DNA from: Pectobacterium atrosepticum | Lineage (GTDB): Bacteria; Pseudomonadota; Gammaproteobacteria; Enterobacterales; Enterobacteriaceae | Reading direction: 5' to 3' | Assembly (NCBI GenBank): GCA_019056595.1 | Contig: CP036163.1 | Coordinates: 1,674,001-1,738,000, forward strand | Length of the DNA stretch: 64,000 nucleotides | Shown here: positions 9,929-20,311 of the stretch, one piece after another | Numbering within the stretch: position 1 is the stretch's first letter | Layout of the letters: each line of letters begins with the position of its first letter | Translations under genes and position numbers: made by a program | The notes under the pieces: model-generated | What the model was told of the DNA's origin: nothing | The model's input: only the letters and a program-made list of their open reading frames with translations | Databases searched by the model: none

Positions 9929-10729
9929 TTACTGCATGATGAGCATCACCAGCTTAACTTCCCCATGTCCGGCAGGATGGAAAGTCTGTTGATGATAGGC
10001 CACATCACCAAGCAAAGGATGATGAAAACGTCGTTCGCCGCCTTCACGGGCGGTTACCGCCTGCTGTGACCACCAGAGGTTGAACTCGCGACTTTCTTCA
10101 CACAGCGCCATCACGATTTGCCGAACGGACTCAGTTGGCGCGTAGTGACTTGATTCCGCACGAAACTCTGCCACCACGCGCTTTGCTCGTTCCGGCCAGT
10201 CCACCACCAGCGATCGTGCCAGTGGATTAAGAAACATGAAACGCAGCAGATTCGATTCGGGATCGTTTCCCAACCACCCGGCAAACAGCTGTTCCGACGG
10301 CGCATTCCACGCGAGCATATTCCAGCAACCATCCAGAAGATACGCAGGGCAAGCAATGTGGTGCAGGCTAGCGGCAACCTGTGCATCCAGCGACGTTGCC
10401 CTATTCTGCTTCAGAGGATCTTTAACGCCAGCAAGACTAAAAAGGTAGTCATGCTCGGCGGGTTCCAGTTTTAATGCCTGAGATAAACGGGTCAACGCGG
10501 AGGCCGAAGCAGACACATCACGCCCCTGCTCAATCCAGGTATACCAAGTGGTGCTGATTCGGGCGATTTGCGCCAATTCTTCGCGGCGCAATCCGCTGGT
10601 GCGCCGCCGCCCAGAGGCAGGCAGACCGACCATTTCCGGCGTTGTCCGCTCACGCAGCGCCCGTAAGAAAGCCCCCAGCGCTTTTGGACCACTCAGAGAA
10701 TTGGCAGACATCAGCGTATTTGTAGACAT
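9929..10729 (-). CDS. XRE-type HTH regulator with MmyB-like ligand domain
   Basis: This 266-residue protein has an N-terminal helix-turn-helix (roughly residues 15-85, with GRRRTSGLRREELAQIA and STTWYTWIEQGRD), the signature of the MmyB-like regulators. A PAS-like ligand-binding domain follows (LDGCWNMLAWN, RFMFLNP, HPLLGDVAYHQQTF). Such proteins usually control a divergent neighbour, which here is yafE. The ATG at 10729 has AAGGA at good spacing; a TTG two codons upstream is the alternative. E. coli does not have this gene between dinB and yafE in the arrangement I know, so it may be a later insertion. The ligand is unknown. Confidence 0.85.
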   Translation of the reverse strand: MSTNTLMSANSLSGPKALGAFLRALRERTTPEMVGLPASGRRRTSGLRREELAQIARISTTWYTWIEQGRDVSASASALTRLSQALKLEPAEHDYLFSLAGVKDPLKQNRATSLDAQVAASLHHIACPAYLLDGCWNMLAWNAPSEQLFAGWLGNDPESNLLRFMFLNPLARSLVVDWPERAKRVVAEFRAESSHYAPTESVRQIVMALCEESREFNLWWSQQAVTAREGGERRFHHPLLGDVAYHQQTFHPAGHGEVKLVMLIMQ

Positions 10730-10974
10730 AACCAAGTGTCCTTTTCATCTCGTTCGTCTAGGTGACTTACGATGACAGTTGCATGGATGACAGCGGCATT
10801 AATGAAAAACGTGCTAATCAAACAGGGAGTATTTTATACCCGTATAAATGCTCATATTGTACCCGTATTTTTCCCTGATTATAGTGTTCCTAGACTAAGG
10901 TCTTCTTTACTGGCAGGCGCGCCGCCATTTAACCATGATGAAACGAGAATAATTCAGATAAAGCGGGAGCAATA

Positions 10975-11745
10975 ATGGAAGAGAAACAGAATCATAATCG
11001 TCGCGTCGAACACCAGTTCGGCTCACAGGCGCAGAACTACCTGACCAGCGCGGTACATGCGCAAGGCAAAGATTTAACCCGGCTGGCCACGTTATTGGCC
11101 CCTTTCCCGCAGGCACGCGTGATCGATGTTGGCTGCGGTGCCGGACATGCCAGCTTCGTCGCCGCACAGGCCGTCGCGGAGGTTGTCGCCTATGACCTGT
11201 CATCCCAAATGCTGGACGTGGTCAGTCAGGCCGCTGCGCAAAAAGGACTGAACAATATCCGCGTTCAACAAGGCGTAGCCGAGTCTTTACCGTTCGATAA
11301 CGGCAGTGCGGACATCATCATCAGCCGTTATTCCGCCCATCACTGGCATGATGTCGGGCAGGCATTACGTGAAATGCGGCGCGTGCTGAAACCGGGCGGT
11401 CGCGTGATCATGATGGATGTCGTTTCGCCCGGCCATCCGTTGTTGGACACCTATCTGCAGACGGTAGAGAAGTTGCGCGACACCTCACATGTGCGCAACT
11501 ACGCGCCGGGCGAATGGCTGAGTCTGTTTACAGAAGCGGGGTTTATCGTGCGTAACGTCACCAGCGACAGGTTGACGCTGGAATTCAGCAGTTGGATCGC
11601 ACGTATGCGTACGCCAGAACATTTCACTGTCGCTATTCGCGAGTTGCAGAAAACACTGGCGGACGAGGTTGTACAGCATTTTGAGGTACAGTCAGACGGT
11701 TCCTTTGTCACCGACATTATGATGATAGAAGCCACCCGCGCCTGA
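10975..11745 (+). CDS. yafE: SAM-dependent methyltransferase YafE
   Basis: This is a class I methyltransferase of the UbiE/MenG-like type; the substrate is not known. Motif I VIDVGCGAGHASF (residues about 45-57) and the acidic motif II around YDLSSQML bind SAM. ISRYSAHHWHD, LKPGGRVIMMDVVSPGHP and TSHVRNYAPGEWL are shared with E. coli YafE. At 256 residues it is about the length of the E. coli protein. GGGAG precedes the ATG. It is divergent from the XRE regulator across 245 bp and ends in a strong terminator. Confidence 0.9.
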   Translation: MEEKQNHNRRVEHQFGSQAQNYLTSAVHAQGKDLTRLATLLAPFPQARVIDVGCGAGHASFVAAQAVAEVVAYDLSSQMLDVVSQAAAQKGLNNIRVQQGVAESLPFDNGSADIIISRYSAHHWHDVGQALREMRRVLKPGGRVIMMDVVSPGHPLLDTYLQTVEKLRDTSHVRNYAPGEWLSLFTEAGFIVRNVTSDRLTLEFSSWIARMRTPEHFTVAIRELQKTLADEVVQHFEVQSDGSFVTDIMMIEATRA

Positions 11746-11792
11746 TTCGCTTTTCTCCGCCATTAGCGACGTAAAAAAGATCTCAAATTGGG

Positions 11793-11820
11793 CGGCCCGC
11801 ATCCTTTCGGGCCGTTTTTT
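11793..11820 (+). terminator. yafE terminator
   Basis: The GC-only stem CGGCCCG / CGGGCCG with an 8-nt loop is followed by six T residues, 47 bp after the yafE stop codon. Confidence 0.9.
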
Positions 11821-12138
<318 letters not shown>

Positions 12139-12873
12139 ATGCAAAAAATCGCGCTGTCGTTTGCGATGTTGTTTTTTTTGCCTTCTCTTGTTGTTACCAG
12201 CGCCGCCAGCGAGATCGCACCGCCGCTTGCGCCGATAGCAAAAGAATTAAAACAGCAATTATTAGGCTCTCCGATCTATATTCAGATCTTTAAAGAAGAG
12301 CGAATATTCGAACTTTATGCGAAAGTCGGCAACGAATATCGTTTATTGGAACAATATCCAATTTGTAAATATTCGGGCGGATTAGGGCCAAAACGTGTTG
12401 AAGGCGATTTAAAAAGCCCGGAAGGCTTCTATCAGGTCGATTTGCGCCAGCTCAAGCCAGACAGCCAATATTACCGCGCGATCAATATCGGTTTCCCCAA
12501 CGACTATGATAAATCACAGGGATATTCTGGTCGCTATTTAATGATCCACGGTGAATGTGTCTCGGTTGGCTGCTATGCCATGACCAACAACTATATGGAT
12601 GAGATTTATCGCTATGCCGACGCGGCGCTACGCCACGGTCAGGCGAAAATTGATATCGCCATCTATCCGTTCCGCATGACGGAACAGAACATGCAACGCC
12701 ACCGTAGTTCTACCTACGCCAGCTTCTGGAAGCAGCTTCAGCCGGGGTACACCTATTTTAATCAGCATAATCAGCCACCGGCCATCACGGTTTTTAACGG
12801 GCAATACGTCGTTAATCCACCGTTAATGACCAGCCAGCCGACGTTAAAGTATGCGCTCGCCGAAACAAAATAG
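12139..12873 (+). CDS. yafK: YkuD-type peptidoglycan amidase / LD-transpeptidase-fold protein YafK
   Basis: YafK (also called LdtF or DpaA) has the LD-transpeptidase fold; in E. coli it is reported to cut the bond between Braun lipoprotein and peptidoglycan. The 244 residues begin with a signal peptide (residues 1-23, cut near TSAAS). The YkuD domain carries the catalytic motif with H137 and SVGC (C145), which is complete. I chose the ATG at 12139, preceded by AGGA. A longer frame from 12052 would add 29 residues read from the ERIC element and is rejected. Its 3' end overlaps convergent yafJ by 30 bp. Confidence 0.93.
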   Translation: MQKIALSFAMLFFLPSLVVTSAASEIAPPLAPIAKELKQQLLGSPIYIQIFKEERIFELYAKVGNEYRLLEQYPICKYSGGLGPKRVEGDLKSPEGFYQVDLRQLKPDSQYYRAINIGFPNDYDKSQGYSGRYLMIHGECVSVGCYAMTNNYMDEIYRYADAALRHGQAKIDIAIYPFRMTEQNMQRHRSSTYASFWKQLQPGYTYFNQHNQPPAITVFNGQYVVNPPLMTSQPTLKYALAETK

Positions 12874-13611
12874 AACGAATTCACCTGGCATAATCTGATG
12901 CCAGGATTCGTTACCCGTTAGCGGCTGCGTCGCCAGCACGGTGACGACATCATTGGGTGTCGTCTGCTGCTGGAAATCAATCTCCACATCCTGATCCAAC
13001 AGCGTCGCTTTACCAAACGGCGCGCGGCGGGTGATCCAGTAGAGTTTGGTTGAGCAATATCCCATCACAAAGCGCCCGTCCGACAGCAGCATGTTAAACA
13101 CGCCCTTCTCACGCAGGACATCCGCCTGTTTAGCAATATAACGGAATACCGCAGGCCAGTTACCCGGCGTGCGCGGATAGCGCTCGGACAGTTGGGACAG
13201 TAGCCAGCAGAAAGCAAATTCGCTGTCCGTCTGGCCGACAGGGCGAAACATACCCGTCTTAAGCGAATGGTAACCTTTCAGTTGCCCATTGTGGGCGTAC
13301 GTCCAGTTTCGCCCCCATAGCTCGCGAGTAAAGGGATGGGTATTTTCCAGCGACACCGCGCCGCGATTTGCCTGTCGAATATGTGAAATCACCGCACAGG
13401 ATTTGATCGGGTAATCCTGCACCAGTCGGGCAATCGGCGAGTTATAGCTTGGCAGCGGATCTTTGAACGTACGACAGCCGTTCCCTTCATAAAAGGTAAT
13501 TCCCCAGCCATCCCGATGCGGCCCGGTGTTCCCACCGCGTTGTATCAGCCCAGTAAAGCTAAAGCAGATATCCGTCGGTACATTCGCGCTCATCCCCAGC
13601 AGTTCACACAT
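12844..13611 (-). CDS. yafJ: Class II glutamine amidotransferase YafJ
   Basis: YafJ is a stand-alone Ntn-type glutamine amidotransferase domain protein. The 255 residues (same length as E. coli YafJ) begin MCELLGMS, so the nucleophile Cys2 is exposed after removal of Met1. Other family marks are GWGITFYEG, HIRQANRG, THPFTRELWGR, YAHNGQL and the ETDSEFAF-like TDSEFAFCWLL. The physiological substrate is unknown. I chose the ATG at 13611 because Cys2 must be near the N-terminus and AGGA precedes it; an in-frame start at 13647 would bury it. The 3' end overlaps yafK by 30 bp. Confidence 0.94.
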   Translation of the reverse strand: MCELLGMSANVPTDICFSFTGLIQRGGNTGPHRDGWGITFYEGNGCRTFKDPLPSYNSPIARLVQDYPIKSCAVISHIRQANRGAVSLENTHPFTRELWGRNWTYAHNGQLKGYHSLKTGMFRPVGQTDSEFAFCWLLSQLSERYPRTPGNWPAVFRYIAKQADVLREKGVFNMLLSDGRFVMGYCSTKLYWITRRAPFGKATLLDQDVEIDFQQQTTPNDVVTVLATQPLTGNESWHQIMPGEFVLFCFGERIL

Positions 13612-13632
13612 CTGACTTCCTACCCTTCCCTT

Positions 13633-13683
13633 CTCGTCATATTTCAAGTTGCCTATGCGTTGGCGACCTGAAACTCGAACTAT
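13633..13683 (-). repeat. Internally deleted ERIC remnant
   Basis: The left part CGTCATATTTCAAGTTG and the right part CCTGAAACTCGAACTAT are the two ends of a reverse-oriented ERIC element. About 60-70 bp of the centre is missing and the outer tips are eroded. It lies between gmhA and the yafJ start. Confidence 0.75.
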
Positions 13684-13703
13684 GTGGAGCCTATTAATGC
13701 GGC

Positions 13704-14285
13704 TTACTGATCCGCCATCTCTTTTTCAATCAGTTGAATCAGGATGTGAATCGCTTTGATATGGATTTCCTGAATACGGTCGGCATAACCGAAGTGCGGA
13801 ACACGGATTTCCACATCGGCCGATCCCGCCATTTTTCCGCCGTCTTTCCCCGTTAGCGTAATGACCTTCATGCCTTTCGCTTTTGCCGCAGCAATCGCTT
13901 TAATGATATTGCCAGAATTACCAGAAGTGGAAATCCCCAGCAGCACATCACCTTCACGTCCCAGCGACTCAACGTAACGGGAGAAGACAAAATCGTAGCC
14001 AAAATCGTTGCTGACACAAGACAGGTGACTTGGATCGGAAATCGCAATGGCCGGATAGCCCGGACGATTCTCACGGTAGCGACCCGTCAGCTCTTCGGCA
14101 AAGTGCATCGCATCACAGTGTGAGCCACCGTTACCGCAGGAAATCACTTTACCACCCGCTTTAAAAGCGTTAGCCAGCAGTACCGCAGCGTTTTGAATCG
14201 ACTGAATGTTTGCATCATCACTCAAGAAATTATTCAGTGTTTCTGCTGCTTCTTTCAGTTCACTACGGATTAAATCCTGGTACAT
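13704..14285 (-). CDS. gmhA: Phosphoheptose isomerase
   Basis: GmhA (LpcA) turns sedoheptulose 7-phosphate into D-glycero-D-manno-heptose 7-phosphate, the first step toward the heptose of the lipopolysaccharide core. The 193 residues match E. coli GmhA (192). The SIS domain shows [38 protein letters not shown] and the C-terminal active-site helix with [15 protein letters not shown]. It is transcribed away from fadE and toward yafJ, as in E. coli. Confidence 0.97.
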
Positions 14286-14626
14286 GGAATCCTCTCATTT
14301 TGTCTGGTGACAGTATCATCTTCTGCATGCAGTGTAGCGGATTGAACAAATAGCGAGAAGCGCGTAATCACGGGATCGAGAGGATCGCTGATGCCCGTCA
14401 GAAAACTTACGACTGCCGCTCGGTTTGTGAAGTGAGTTGTAATTATGATGTAAACGAATTGATAAAAATAATCAGATAAACTACAACAAATATAAGCAAC
14501 AGGTCAGACCTCTTACAACATTGACCTCTTACGCCTTATTTCACTAATGAAACGGTTCTCGCTTTCCACTATCACTCGGTGGAAGGGGGGAAACCCTTAA
14601 TTCGATCACAATGCTGGAGACACGTT
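14286..14626. other. gmhA-fadE divergent intergenic region
   Basis: This 341-bp region should carry promoters of gmhA and fadE. The one clear signal is a FadR-like dyad at 14498-14514. The sequence around 14440-14490 is AT-rich. No additional gene is visible. Confidence 0.6.
14498..14514. promoter_or_regulatory. Putative FadR operator of fadE
   Basis: AACAGGTCAGACCTCTT has the FadR core GGTC-N-GACC in a partly palindromic setting. It lies 113 bp upstream of the fadE start codon. FadR represses fadE in E. coli until long-chain acyl-CoA is present, which supports the call. Confidence 0.6.
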
Positions 14627-17074
14627 ATGGTTGCTGTCAGTATCCTCCTCCTACTGATTATCATCGGAGCGATGTTTTACCATCGGCTCAGTCTGCTGCT
14701 CGGCAGCGCCATCCTGCTGGCCTACTTCGCCGCCATGTCCGCCATGCTGCTGTGGCCCATCTGGCTGATGGTTCCGCTCGTGATTCTGCTGATTCCGATT
14801 ACGGTTCCCGCCGTGCGTCAAAAGCTGGTTTCCGCTTCCGCGCTGCGCATGTTCCAGAAGGTCATGCCGCCGATGTCGAACACGGAAAAAGAAGCGATCG
14901 ATGCAGGAACAACCTGGTGGGAAGGCGATCTATTTCGCGGCGCGCCAGACTGGAAAAAGCTGCATAACTACCCACGCCCGCAGCTGACGGCTGAAGAGCA
15001 GGCGTTTATCGACGGGCCAGTTGAAGAAGCCTGTCGAATGGCTAACGACTTTGAAATCACCCATGAACGTGCCGATATTCCACCGGAATTGTGGGCGTTT
15101 TTAAAAGAACATCGTTTCTTCGCCATGATCATTAAAAAGCAATACGGTGGGCTGGAATTCTCCGCCTATGCACAAGCGCAGGTGCTGCAAAAACTGTCGG
15201 GCGTCTCCAGTATTGTGGCGATCACCGTCGGCGTTCCCAACTCACTCGGCCCCGGCGAGCTGCTGCAACACTACGGTACAGAAGCGCAAAAAGATCACTA
15301 CCTGCCACGTCTGGCACGCGGTCAGGAAGTCCCCTGTTTTGCGCTGACCAGCCCGGAGGCCGGATCTGATGCGGGCTCGATTCCCGATACCGGCATTGTC
15401 TGCTACGGCAACTGGCACGGGGAACAGGTCGTGGGCATGCGCCTGACCTGGAATAAACGCTATATCACACTCGCGCCGGTCGCCACCGTGCTCGGGCTGG
15501 CCTTTAAGCTGTACGATCCCGACCACCTGCTAGGTGATGAGGATGACGTAGGGATTACCTGTGCGTTAATTCCGACGGATACCGACGGCGTTAAAATCGG
15601 CCGCCGCCATTTCCCGCTGAACATTCCGTTCCAAAACGGGCCGACGCAGGGCGAGAACATTTTTGTTCCGCTGGATTACATCATTGGTGGTGCGAAGATG
15701 GCAGGTCAGGGCTGGCGTATGCTGATGGAGTGCCTGTCAGTTGGGCGCGGCATTACGCTACCGTCCAATTCCACCGGCGGGTTGAAATCGATTGCCCTCG
15801 GCATCGGTGCTTACGCCCATATCCGCCGTCAGTTCAAAATCTCCATCGGTAAGATGGAAGGTATCGAAGAACCGCTGGCACGTATCGCGGGTAACGCTTA
15901 CGTGATGGATGCCGCTGCAACGCTGATTACTAGCGGCATCATGCAGGGTGAAAAACCGGCGGTGCTTTCCGCTATCGTCAAATATCACTGTACCCACCGT
16001 GGTCAGCGCAGCGTGCTGGATGCGATGGATATCGCCGGGGGCAAAGGTATCTGTCTCGGCCCGTCCAACTTCCTTGCGCGCAGCTATCAGGGCGCACCGA
16101 TTGCCATCACCGTGGAAGGGGCGAACATCCTGACGCGCAGTATGATTATCTTCGGCCAAGGTGCAATCCGCTGTCATCCTTATGTACTGGAAGAAATGGC
16201 AGCCGCGCAGGACAACGATGTGCCACGCTTTGACCGTGCGCTGGTTGGGCACATCGGCCATGTCGGCAGTAACAAGGTGCGCAGCTTCTGGCTTGGTTTA
16301 ACCAATGGCCGCCTGAGCAGTGCGCCGGTGAACGACAAAACGCGCCACTACTACCAACAGCTCAACCGACTCAGCGCGAATCTCGCTCTGCTAGCGGATG
16401 TGTCGATGGCGGTACTGGGCGGTAGCCTGAAGCGTCGTGAGCGTATCTCGGCACGTTTAGGGGATATTCTCAGCCAGCTCTATTTAGCCTCTGCGACGCT
16501 GAAACGCTATGAGGACGAAGGACGTCAGAAAGCGGATCTACCGCTGGTGCACTGGGGCGTGCAGGACAGTCTGCATCAGGCAGAGCAGGCGCTGGACGAT
16601 CTACTGCGCAATTTCCCGAATCGCGTAGTGGCAGGGCTGCTGACCTTCATTATCTTCCCACTGGGTCTACGCTGCCCTGCGCCATCTGATCGCCTCGACC
16701 ATGAGGTCGCGAAGATTCTGCAAACGCCATCGGAAACGCGCAGTCGTCTGGGACGCGGCCAATATCTGGCTGCCAGTGAGCACAACCCTGTCGGGCTGCT
16801 GGAAGAAGCCTTGCGGGATATCATCGCAGCCGAGCCGATTTACCAACGCCTGTCGAAGGCCAGCGATAAACCGCTGCCATTCATGCGATTGGATCAACTG
16901 GCAGAGCAAGCGCTGATCGAAGGTCAGATTACCGCAGAAGAAGCGGGCATTTTGACCAAAGCCGAAGCCAGCCGCTTACGTTCTATTAATGTGGATGACT
17001 TTGCGTTCGACGCACTGGCCGCCAACAAGCCCACGTCCGTACCGCAGTCGGAAAGAAAAACCGAAGCAGCATAA
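14627..17074 (+). CDS. fadE: Acyl-CoA dehydrogenase FadE
   Basis: FadE carries out the first oxidation step of fatty-acid beta-oxidation. The 815 residues from [10 protein letters not shown] match E. coli FadE (814). Two or three hydrophobic segments occupy residues 2-65, so the enzyme is probably membrane-attached. The acyl-CoA dehydrogenase core includes [56 protein letters not shown] and the flavin-site region [11 protein letters not shown]. The ATG at 14627 has GGAG upstream and fits the family start; an in-frame GTG at 14579 is rejected. A FadR-like operator lies upstream and a terminator follows. Confidence 0.96.
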   Translation: MVAVSILLLLIIIGAMFYHRLSLLLGSAILLAYFAAMSAMLLWPIWLMVPLVILLIPITVPAVRQKLVSASALRMFQKVMPPMSNTEKEAIDAGTTWWEGDLFRGAPDWKKLHNYPRPQLTAEEQAFIDGPVEEACRMANDFEITHERADIPPELWAFLKEHRFFAMIIKKQYGGLEFSAYAQAQVLQKLSGVSSIVAITVGVPNSLGPGELLQHYGTEAQKDHYLPRLARGQEVPCFALTSPEAGSDAGSIPDTGIVCYGNWHGEQVVGMRLTWNKRYITLAPVATVLGLAFKLYDPDHLLGDEDDVGITCALIPTDTDGVKIGRRHFPLNIPFQNGPTQGENIFVPLDYIIGGAKMAGQGWRMLMECLSVGRGITLPSNSTGGLKSIALGIGAYAHIRRQFKISIGKMEGIEEPLARIAGNAYVMDAAATLITSGIMQGEKPAVLSAIVKYHCTHRGQRSVLDAMDIAGGKGICLGPSNFLARSYQGAPIAITVEGANILTRSMIIFGQGAIRCHPYVLEEMAAAQDNDVPRFDRALVGHIGHVGSNKVRSFWLGLTNGRLSSAPVNDKTRHYYQQLNRLSANLALLADVSMAVLGGSLKRRERISARLGDILSQLYLASATLKRYEDEGRQKADLPLVHWGVQDSLHQAEQALDDLLRNFPNRVVAGLLTFIIFPLGLRCPAPSDRLDHEVAKILQTPSETRSRLGRGQYLAASEHNPVGLLEEALRDIIAAEPIYQRLSKASDKPLPFMRLDQLAEQALIEGQITAEEAGILTKAEASRLRSINVDDFAFDALAANKPTSVPQSERKTEAA

Positions 17075-17079
17075 ATAGA

Positions 17080-17112
17080 ATCAGGCCGCCAATATGGCGG
17101 CCTGATCTTTCC
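17080..17112 (+). terminator. fadE terminator
   Basis: A perfect 11-bp stem (ATCAGGCCGCC / GGCGGCCTGAT, loop AATAT) begins 6 bp after the fadE stop codon and is followed by CTTTCCTTT. Confidence 0.8.
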
Positions 17113-17172
17113 TTTACATACTCATCAGTTGTAAAATCGACGTCATCTTTCCTTCTGAATGAAACCCTACAC

Positions 17173-17523
17173 ATGGCTTACATCCCCAAGAACTACGCCA
17201 GACTCGAAAGCGGCTACCGCGAAAAAGCGCTCAAACTTTTCCCGTGGGTGTGTGGTCGTTGTTCACGCGAATTCGTCTATTCCAACCTGCGTGAATTAAC
17301 CGTTCACCACATCGATCACGATCACGGCAATAACCCGGAAGACGGCAGTAACTGGGAAATGCTGTGCCTCTACTGTCACGACCATGAGCATTCGAAATAT
17401 ACCGATGCGGATATGTACGGTTCGACCGTCGTTGCAGGTGAAGATGCGCAGAAGGATGTTGGGGTTGCCACGCATAATCCTTTCGCGGATTTACAGGCCA
17501 TGATGAATAAAGGGAAGAAATAG
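17173..17523 (+). CDS. yajD: HNH nuclease family protein YajD
   Basis: This 116-residue protein is a single HNH domain. Two zinc-binding pairs are visible (CGRCSREF and CLYCHDHEH), and the catalytic HNH core is VHHIDHDHGNNPEDGSNW. The length and sequence agree with E. coli YajD (about 115 residues), whose function is unknown; metal-dependent DNA cleavage is inferred from the fold only. It stands alone, convergent with mtnK. Confidence 0.9.
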   Translation: MAYIPKNYARLESGYREKALKLFPWVCGRCSREFVYSNLRELTVHHIDHDHGNNPEDGSNWEMLCLYCHDHEHSKYTDADMYGSTVVAGEDAQKDVGVATHNPFADLQAMMNKGKK

Positions 17524-17596
17524 AGATAAGACATCATCGGATTGCCGCTCCCATCCGGTTCGTTGACGGGAGCGGGTCATAGAATAGTGTGCCTAA

Positions 17597-18799
17597 TTAG
17601 GCACCGCTCTGTCGTACACGCGCCAGTAGCGCATCCACATCTGCAATATGCGGGGCTGCCAGCACCAACGTCCTGCCCAGCGAAAGAACATGACGCTGAC
17701 ACGCCAGACGGGCATCCGTCTCCTGAATGCTGTCCAGATCCACAACGTGCGCCAGCCCAATCGTGCGGCGAATCAGTTCGGTTCCACAGAATCCAATCGC
17801 ATCCAGCCAAACCTGCTGTAAAAACAGCGCGGCATAACCCGATTCCGCCAGCGCCGGTTCGCGGCAGTCACTTTCGCTCAGTGCCAGGAAACGTGCGGAA
17901 AAGGTCTGCCACAGCGTACGGATATCTTCCAGACGCCGTTCACGCCCTGCCGCCGCCTCACGCGGGGCTAACAGCCCCGGCAGGCCGCAATAATTCAGCA
18001 GCAGGTTGCCAATGGCGGTGCCGATGTCAAAACCCATCGGCCCGTAGAAACCGAATTCAGCATCAATCACCTTTAAGCGCCCTTCCGCCACAAAGATCGA
18101 TCCGCTGTGGATGTCACCGTGCAACAGCGCTTCCGCTTTACTCAGGAAGCGGTGCTTAAGCCCAGCAACCGCAAGCTTCAGCGCTCGATCGTCACGCAAT
18201 GTCTGCACATCCGGCGTCAGCGCCGCATCAAACTGATTTCTTTCGTGATCGATATAAGGGTCGGTAAAGAAAAGATCTTCGGTAATCTCACACAGTTCAG
18301 GGTTAGTGAACTGGCTCACCGCTGCTTTCTTCTCATGCGGGTGCTGATAGAAATCAGACGTATGGAATAACGTTTGTGCCAGATATTCCCCTAACTGCGC
18401 CGCCGCCTGAGGATAATCCGCCCCCCTAACCAACTCGCTGCGCCAGATGCGATGATCGGAGAGATCTTCCTGAACCATCACCGCCAGTTCGGGATCGTGA
18501 TAAAGCACGGTCACGGTATGCTGCGGACAAAAGCGCGCGTGCGTCAGCAACGTTTCGGCCTCAATACGGGCGCGGTCGAGCGTCAGCGGCCAGGATTCCC
18601 CGACACAGCGTACGTAGGGCAGCGCCTGTTTAACAATCACCCGGCTGATGCCCGCTTCATCTTTAATTTTAAACACCAGATTCAGATTGCCATCGCCGAT
18701 CTCTTCTGCGGTTACCAGCGTTTGCGGCTGACTGACACCGCCGTACTGGCGGGCATATTCAACAGCGTCATCCGCCGTAAAAGTGCGGTAAAGTGACAT
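17597..18799 (-). CDS. mtnK: S-methyl-5-thioribose kinase
   Basis: MtnK phosphorylates methylthioribose, the first committed step of the bacterial methionine salvage route after removal of adenine from methylthioadenosine. The 400 residues match the MtnK family. It has a choline-kinase-like fold with the glycine-poor loop [12 protein letters not shown] near residue 35, the lysine in [11 protein letters not shown], the catalytic [12 protein letters not shown] and the metal-binding [17 protein letters not shown]. It is divergent from mtnA across 118 bp that hold MetJ-box-like repeats. Confidence 0.96.
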   Translation of the reverse strand: MSLYRTFTADDAVEYARQYGGVSQPQTLVTAEEIGDGNLNLVFKIKDEAGISRVIVKQALPYVRCVGESWPLTLDRARIEAETLLTHARFCPQHTVTVLYHDPELAVMVQEDLSDHRIWRSELVRGADYPQAAAQLGEYLAQTLFHTSDFYQHPHEKKAAVSQFTNPELCEITEDLFFTDPYIDHERNQFDAALTPDVQTLRDDRALKLAVAGLKHRFLSKAEALLHGDIHSGSIFVAEGRLKVIDAEFGFYGPMGFDIGTAIGNLLLNYCGLPGLLAPREAAAGRERRLEDIRTLWQTFSARFLALSESDCREPALAESGYAALFLQQVWLDAIGFCGTELIRRTIGLAHVVDLDSIQETDARLACQRHVLSLGRTLVLAAPHIADVDALLARVRQSGA

Positions 18800-18840
18800 T
18801 CCAACTCCTCGCTATTCTTAAATTCAAGATACGGACATAA

Positions 18841-18864
18841 AAACGTTCGGACGTCTATACATCT
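18841..18864. promoter_or_regulatory. Tandem MetJ-box-like 8-mers between mtnK and mtnA
   Basis: Two adjacent 8-mers, GGACGTCT (18849-18856, 7 of 8 to the met-box AGACGTCT) and ATACATCT (18857-18864, 6 of 8), follow a weaker one at 18841-18848. Tandem boxes at 8-bp spacing are how the MetJ repressor binds. The position between divergent methionine-salvage genes supports repression by MetJ with S-adenosylmethionine. Confidence 0.6.
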
Positions 18865-18917
18865 ATCAGGCATCTTGGCAGAATACGAATATCGATGCAA
18901 CATGGATTTAACGACCT

Positions 18918-19946
18918 ATGCAGACACTTAACACAACCAGCCTGAAAATCGTAGATAACCAACTGTGGATCCTCGACCAGCAGGCGTTACCGCAAGAAAA
19001 AAGATGGAGCCCTTGCCCGGATGTCGCATCACTGGTTGAGCATATCCAGACGCTGCGGGTACGCGGCGCGCCGCTCATTGGCCTGTCTGCCAGCCTGCTG
19101 CTCGCGCTGCTGGCGGAGAGAGGCTTATCGCAGGCCGAACTGGCACAAGCGCTGGAGACGCTACGGGCATCGCGTCCTACCGCCGTCAACCTGATGAACA
19201 ATTTGGATCGCATGAAGCTGGCGCTGGCACAGCCGCAGTTTGTCGCTGCACTGGTGCAGGAAGCGCTGCGATTGGTAGAAGAAGATCGCGCGCTGTGTGA
19301 ACGCATCGCCGATCATGGCGCTGCGCTGGTGGAGCCAAACAGCCATTTGCTAACCCACTGCAACACTGGCGGTCTTGCAACCGCGGGCATCGGCACCGCC
19401 ATCGGCGTGCTGCTGCGTGCACACCAACAGGGGAAAGTGGCGCAAGTGTGGGTCGATGAAACTCGTCCGCTGCTACAGGGCGGACGCCTCACGGCCTGGG
19501 AACTGGGTGAATTAGGCATTCCCTATCAGCTGATCTGTGATTCGATGGCTGCCAGCCTGATGGCGCAGGGTCAGGTCGATGCGATTTGGGTCGGCGCAGA
19601 CCGTATTGCCGCCAACGGCGACGTCGCCAATAAAATTGGCACCTACAGTCTCGCGGTGCTGGCGCACTATCACCAGATTCCGTTTTACGTTGCGGCACCG
19701 CACACCACGCACGATCCGGCGTGTCCAGACGGTCGGGCAATTCCTATCGAACAACGCGCCGCCGCCGAAGTCACTGGCGTTTCCGGCAGCTTCGGCCACT
19801 GCCAGTGGGCACCGCAGAATGCATCAGTCTACAACCCAGCGTTTGATGTCACCCCCACCGCATTAATCAGCGGCTGGATACTCGACACCGGCGTAGTCAC
19901 GCCACAGGACGTTCAAGAAGGGATATTTAAAGCGGCGTTGGCGTAA
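18918..19946 (+). CDS. mtnA: Methylthioribose-1-phosphate isomerase
   Basis: MtnA converts methylthioribose 1-phosphate into methylthioribulose 1-phosphate. The 342 residues show the eIF2B-alpha-like fold with conserved RVRGAPLIG near residue 48, RPTAVNL, the catalytic cysteine segment [33 protein letters not shown] and the catalytic aspartate segment [19 protein letters not shown]. It directly precedes the T6SS module, which lies on the opposite strand and separates it from the rest of the mtn genes. Confidence 0.96.
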   Translation: MQTLNTTSLKIVDNQLWILDQQALPQEKRWSPCPDVASLVEHIQTLRVRGAPLIGLSASLLLALLAERGLSQAELAQALETLRASRPTAVNLMNNLDRMKLALAQPQFVAALVQEALRLVEEDRALCERIADHGAALVEPNSHLLTHCNTGGLATAGIGTAIGVLLRAHQQGKVAQVWVDETRPLLQGGRLTAWELGELGIPYQLICDSMAASLMAQGQVDAIWVGADRIAANGDVANKIGTYSLAVLAHYHQIPFYVAAPHTTHDPACPDGRAIPIEQRAAAEVTGVSGSFGHCQWAPQNASVYNPAFDVTPTALISGWILDTGVVTPQDVQEGIFKAALA

Positions 19947-20005
19947 CGACAACCCCACCTATCGACAAAAGACTCAGGATAGGCCGCACGGACGCGGCGA
20001 ATCTA

Positions 20006-20272
20006 TCATCCAATGGTAACGGTTCCCCCGCCCATCACCACGCCACCACAGCTCACTGCATCACCCGTTCTCGCCGCGGGTTTACCCTCAACGAGTACGC
20101 TGGATGAACCGCTGCTAATGCTCCGCTCATGGCCGTGAGGAGCCAAAGGATCGCCTTGTCGGGCCAACGGCATGCCGTCAACCTTAACCGTTGATGAGCC
20201 TGAAGCGACAGGCGTCGGTGGATGACTGCCGTGCCCCGTATCGCTATCGCCTACTTTAACGGCGTTACCCAT
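20006..20272 (-). CDS. PAAR-domain T6SS spike-tip protein
   Basis: This 88-residue protein is the last gene of the T6SS module. It has the PAAR-like repeats of small turns rich in Gly and Ser (SSTVKVDGMPLARQGDPLAPHGH, then SSSVLVEGKPAARTGDAVSCGG), including a literal PAAR at the second repeat. Such proteins sharpen the tip of the VgrG spike and can carry effectors. It has no N- or C-terminal extension, so it is a stand-alone tip. AAGGAG precedes its ATG. It lies 39 bp after the DUF2235 gene and is probably in the same operon. Confidence 0.9.
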   Translation of the reverse strand: MGNAVKVGDSDTGHGSHPPTPVASGSSTVKVDGMPLARQGDPLAPHGHERSISSGSSSVLVEGKPAARTGDAVSCGGVVMGGGTVTIG

Positions 20273-20311
20273 TTTTTACTCCTTTTCTCTCAATAGTCAG
20301 GTTTGCAACGA

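Noticed and set aside
17545..17575. Hairpin CCGCTCCC / GGGAGCGG after yajD as a terminator
   Set aside because: The loop is 15 nt and no T-run follows on either strand, so I do not call it a terminator.
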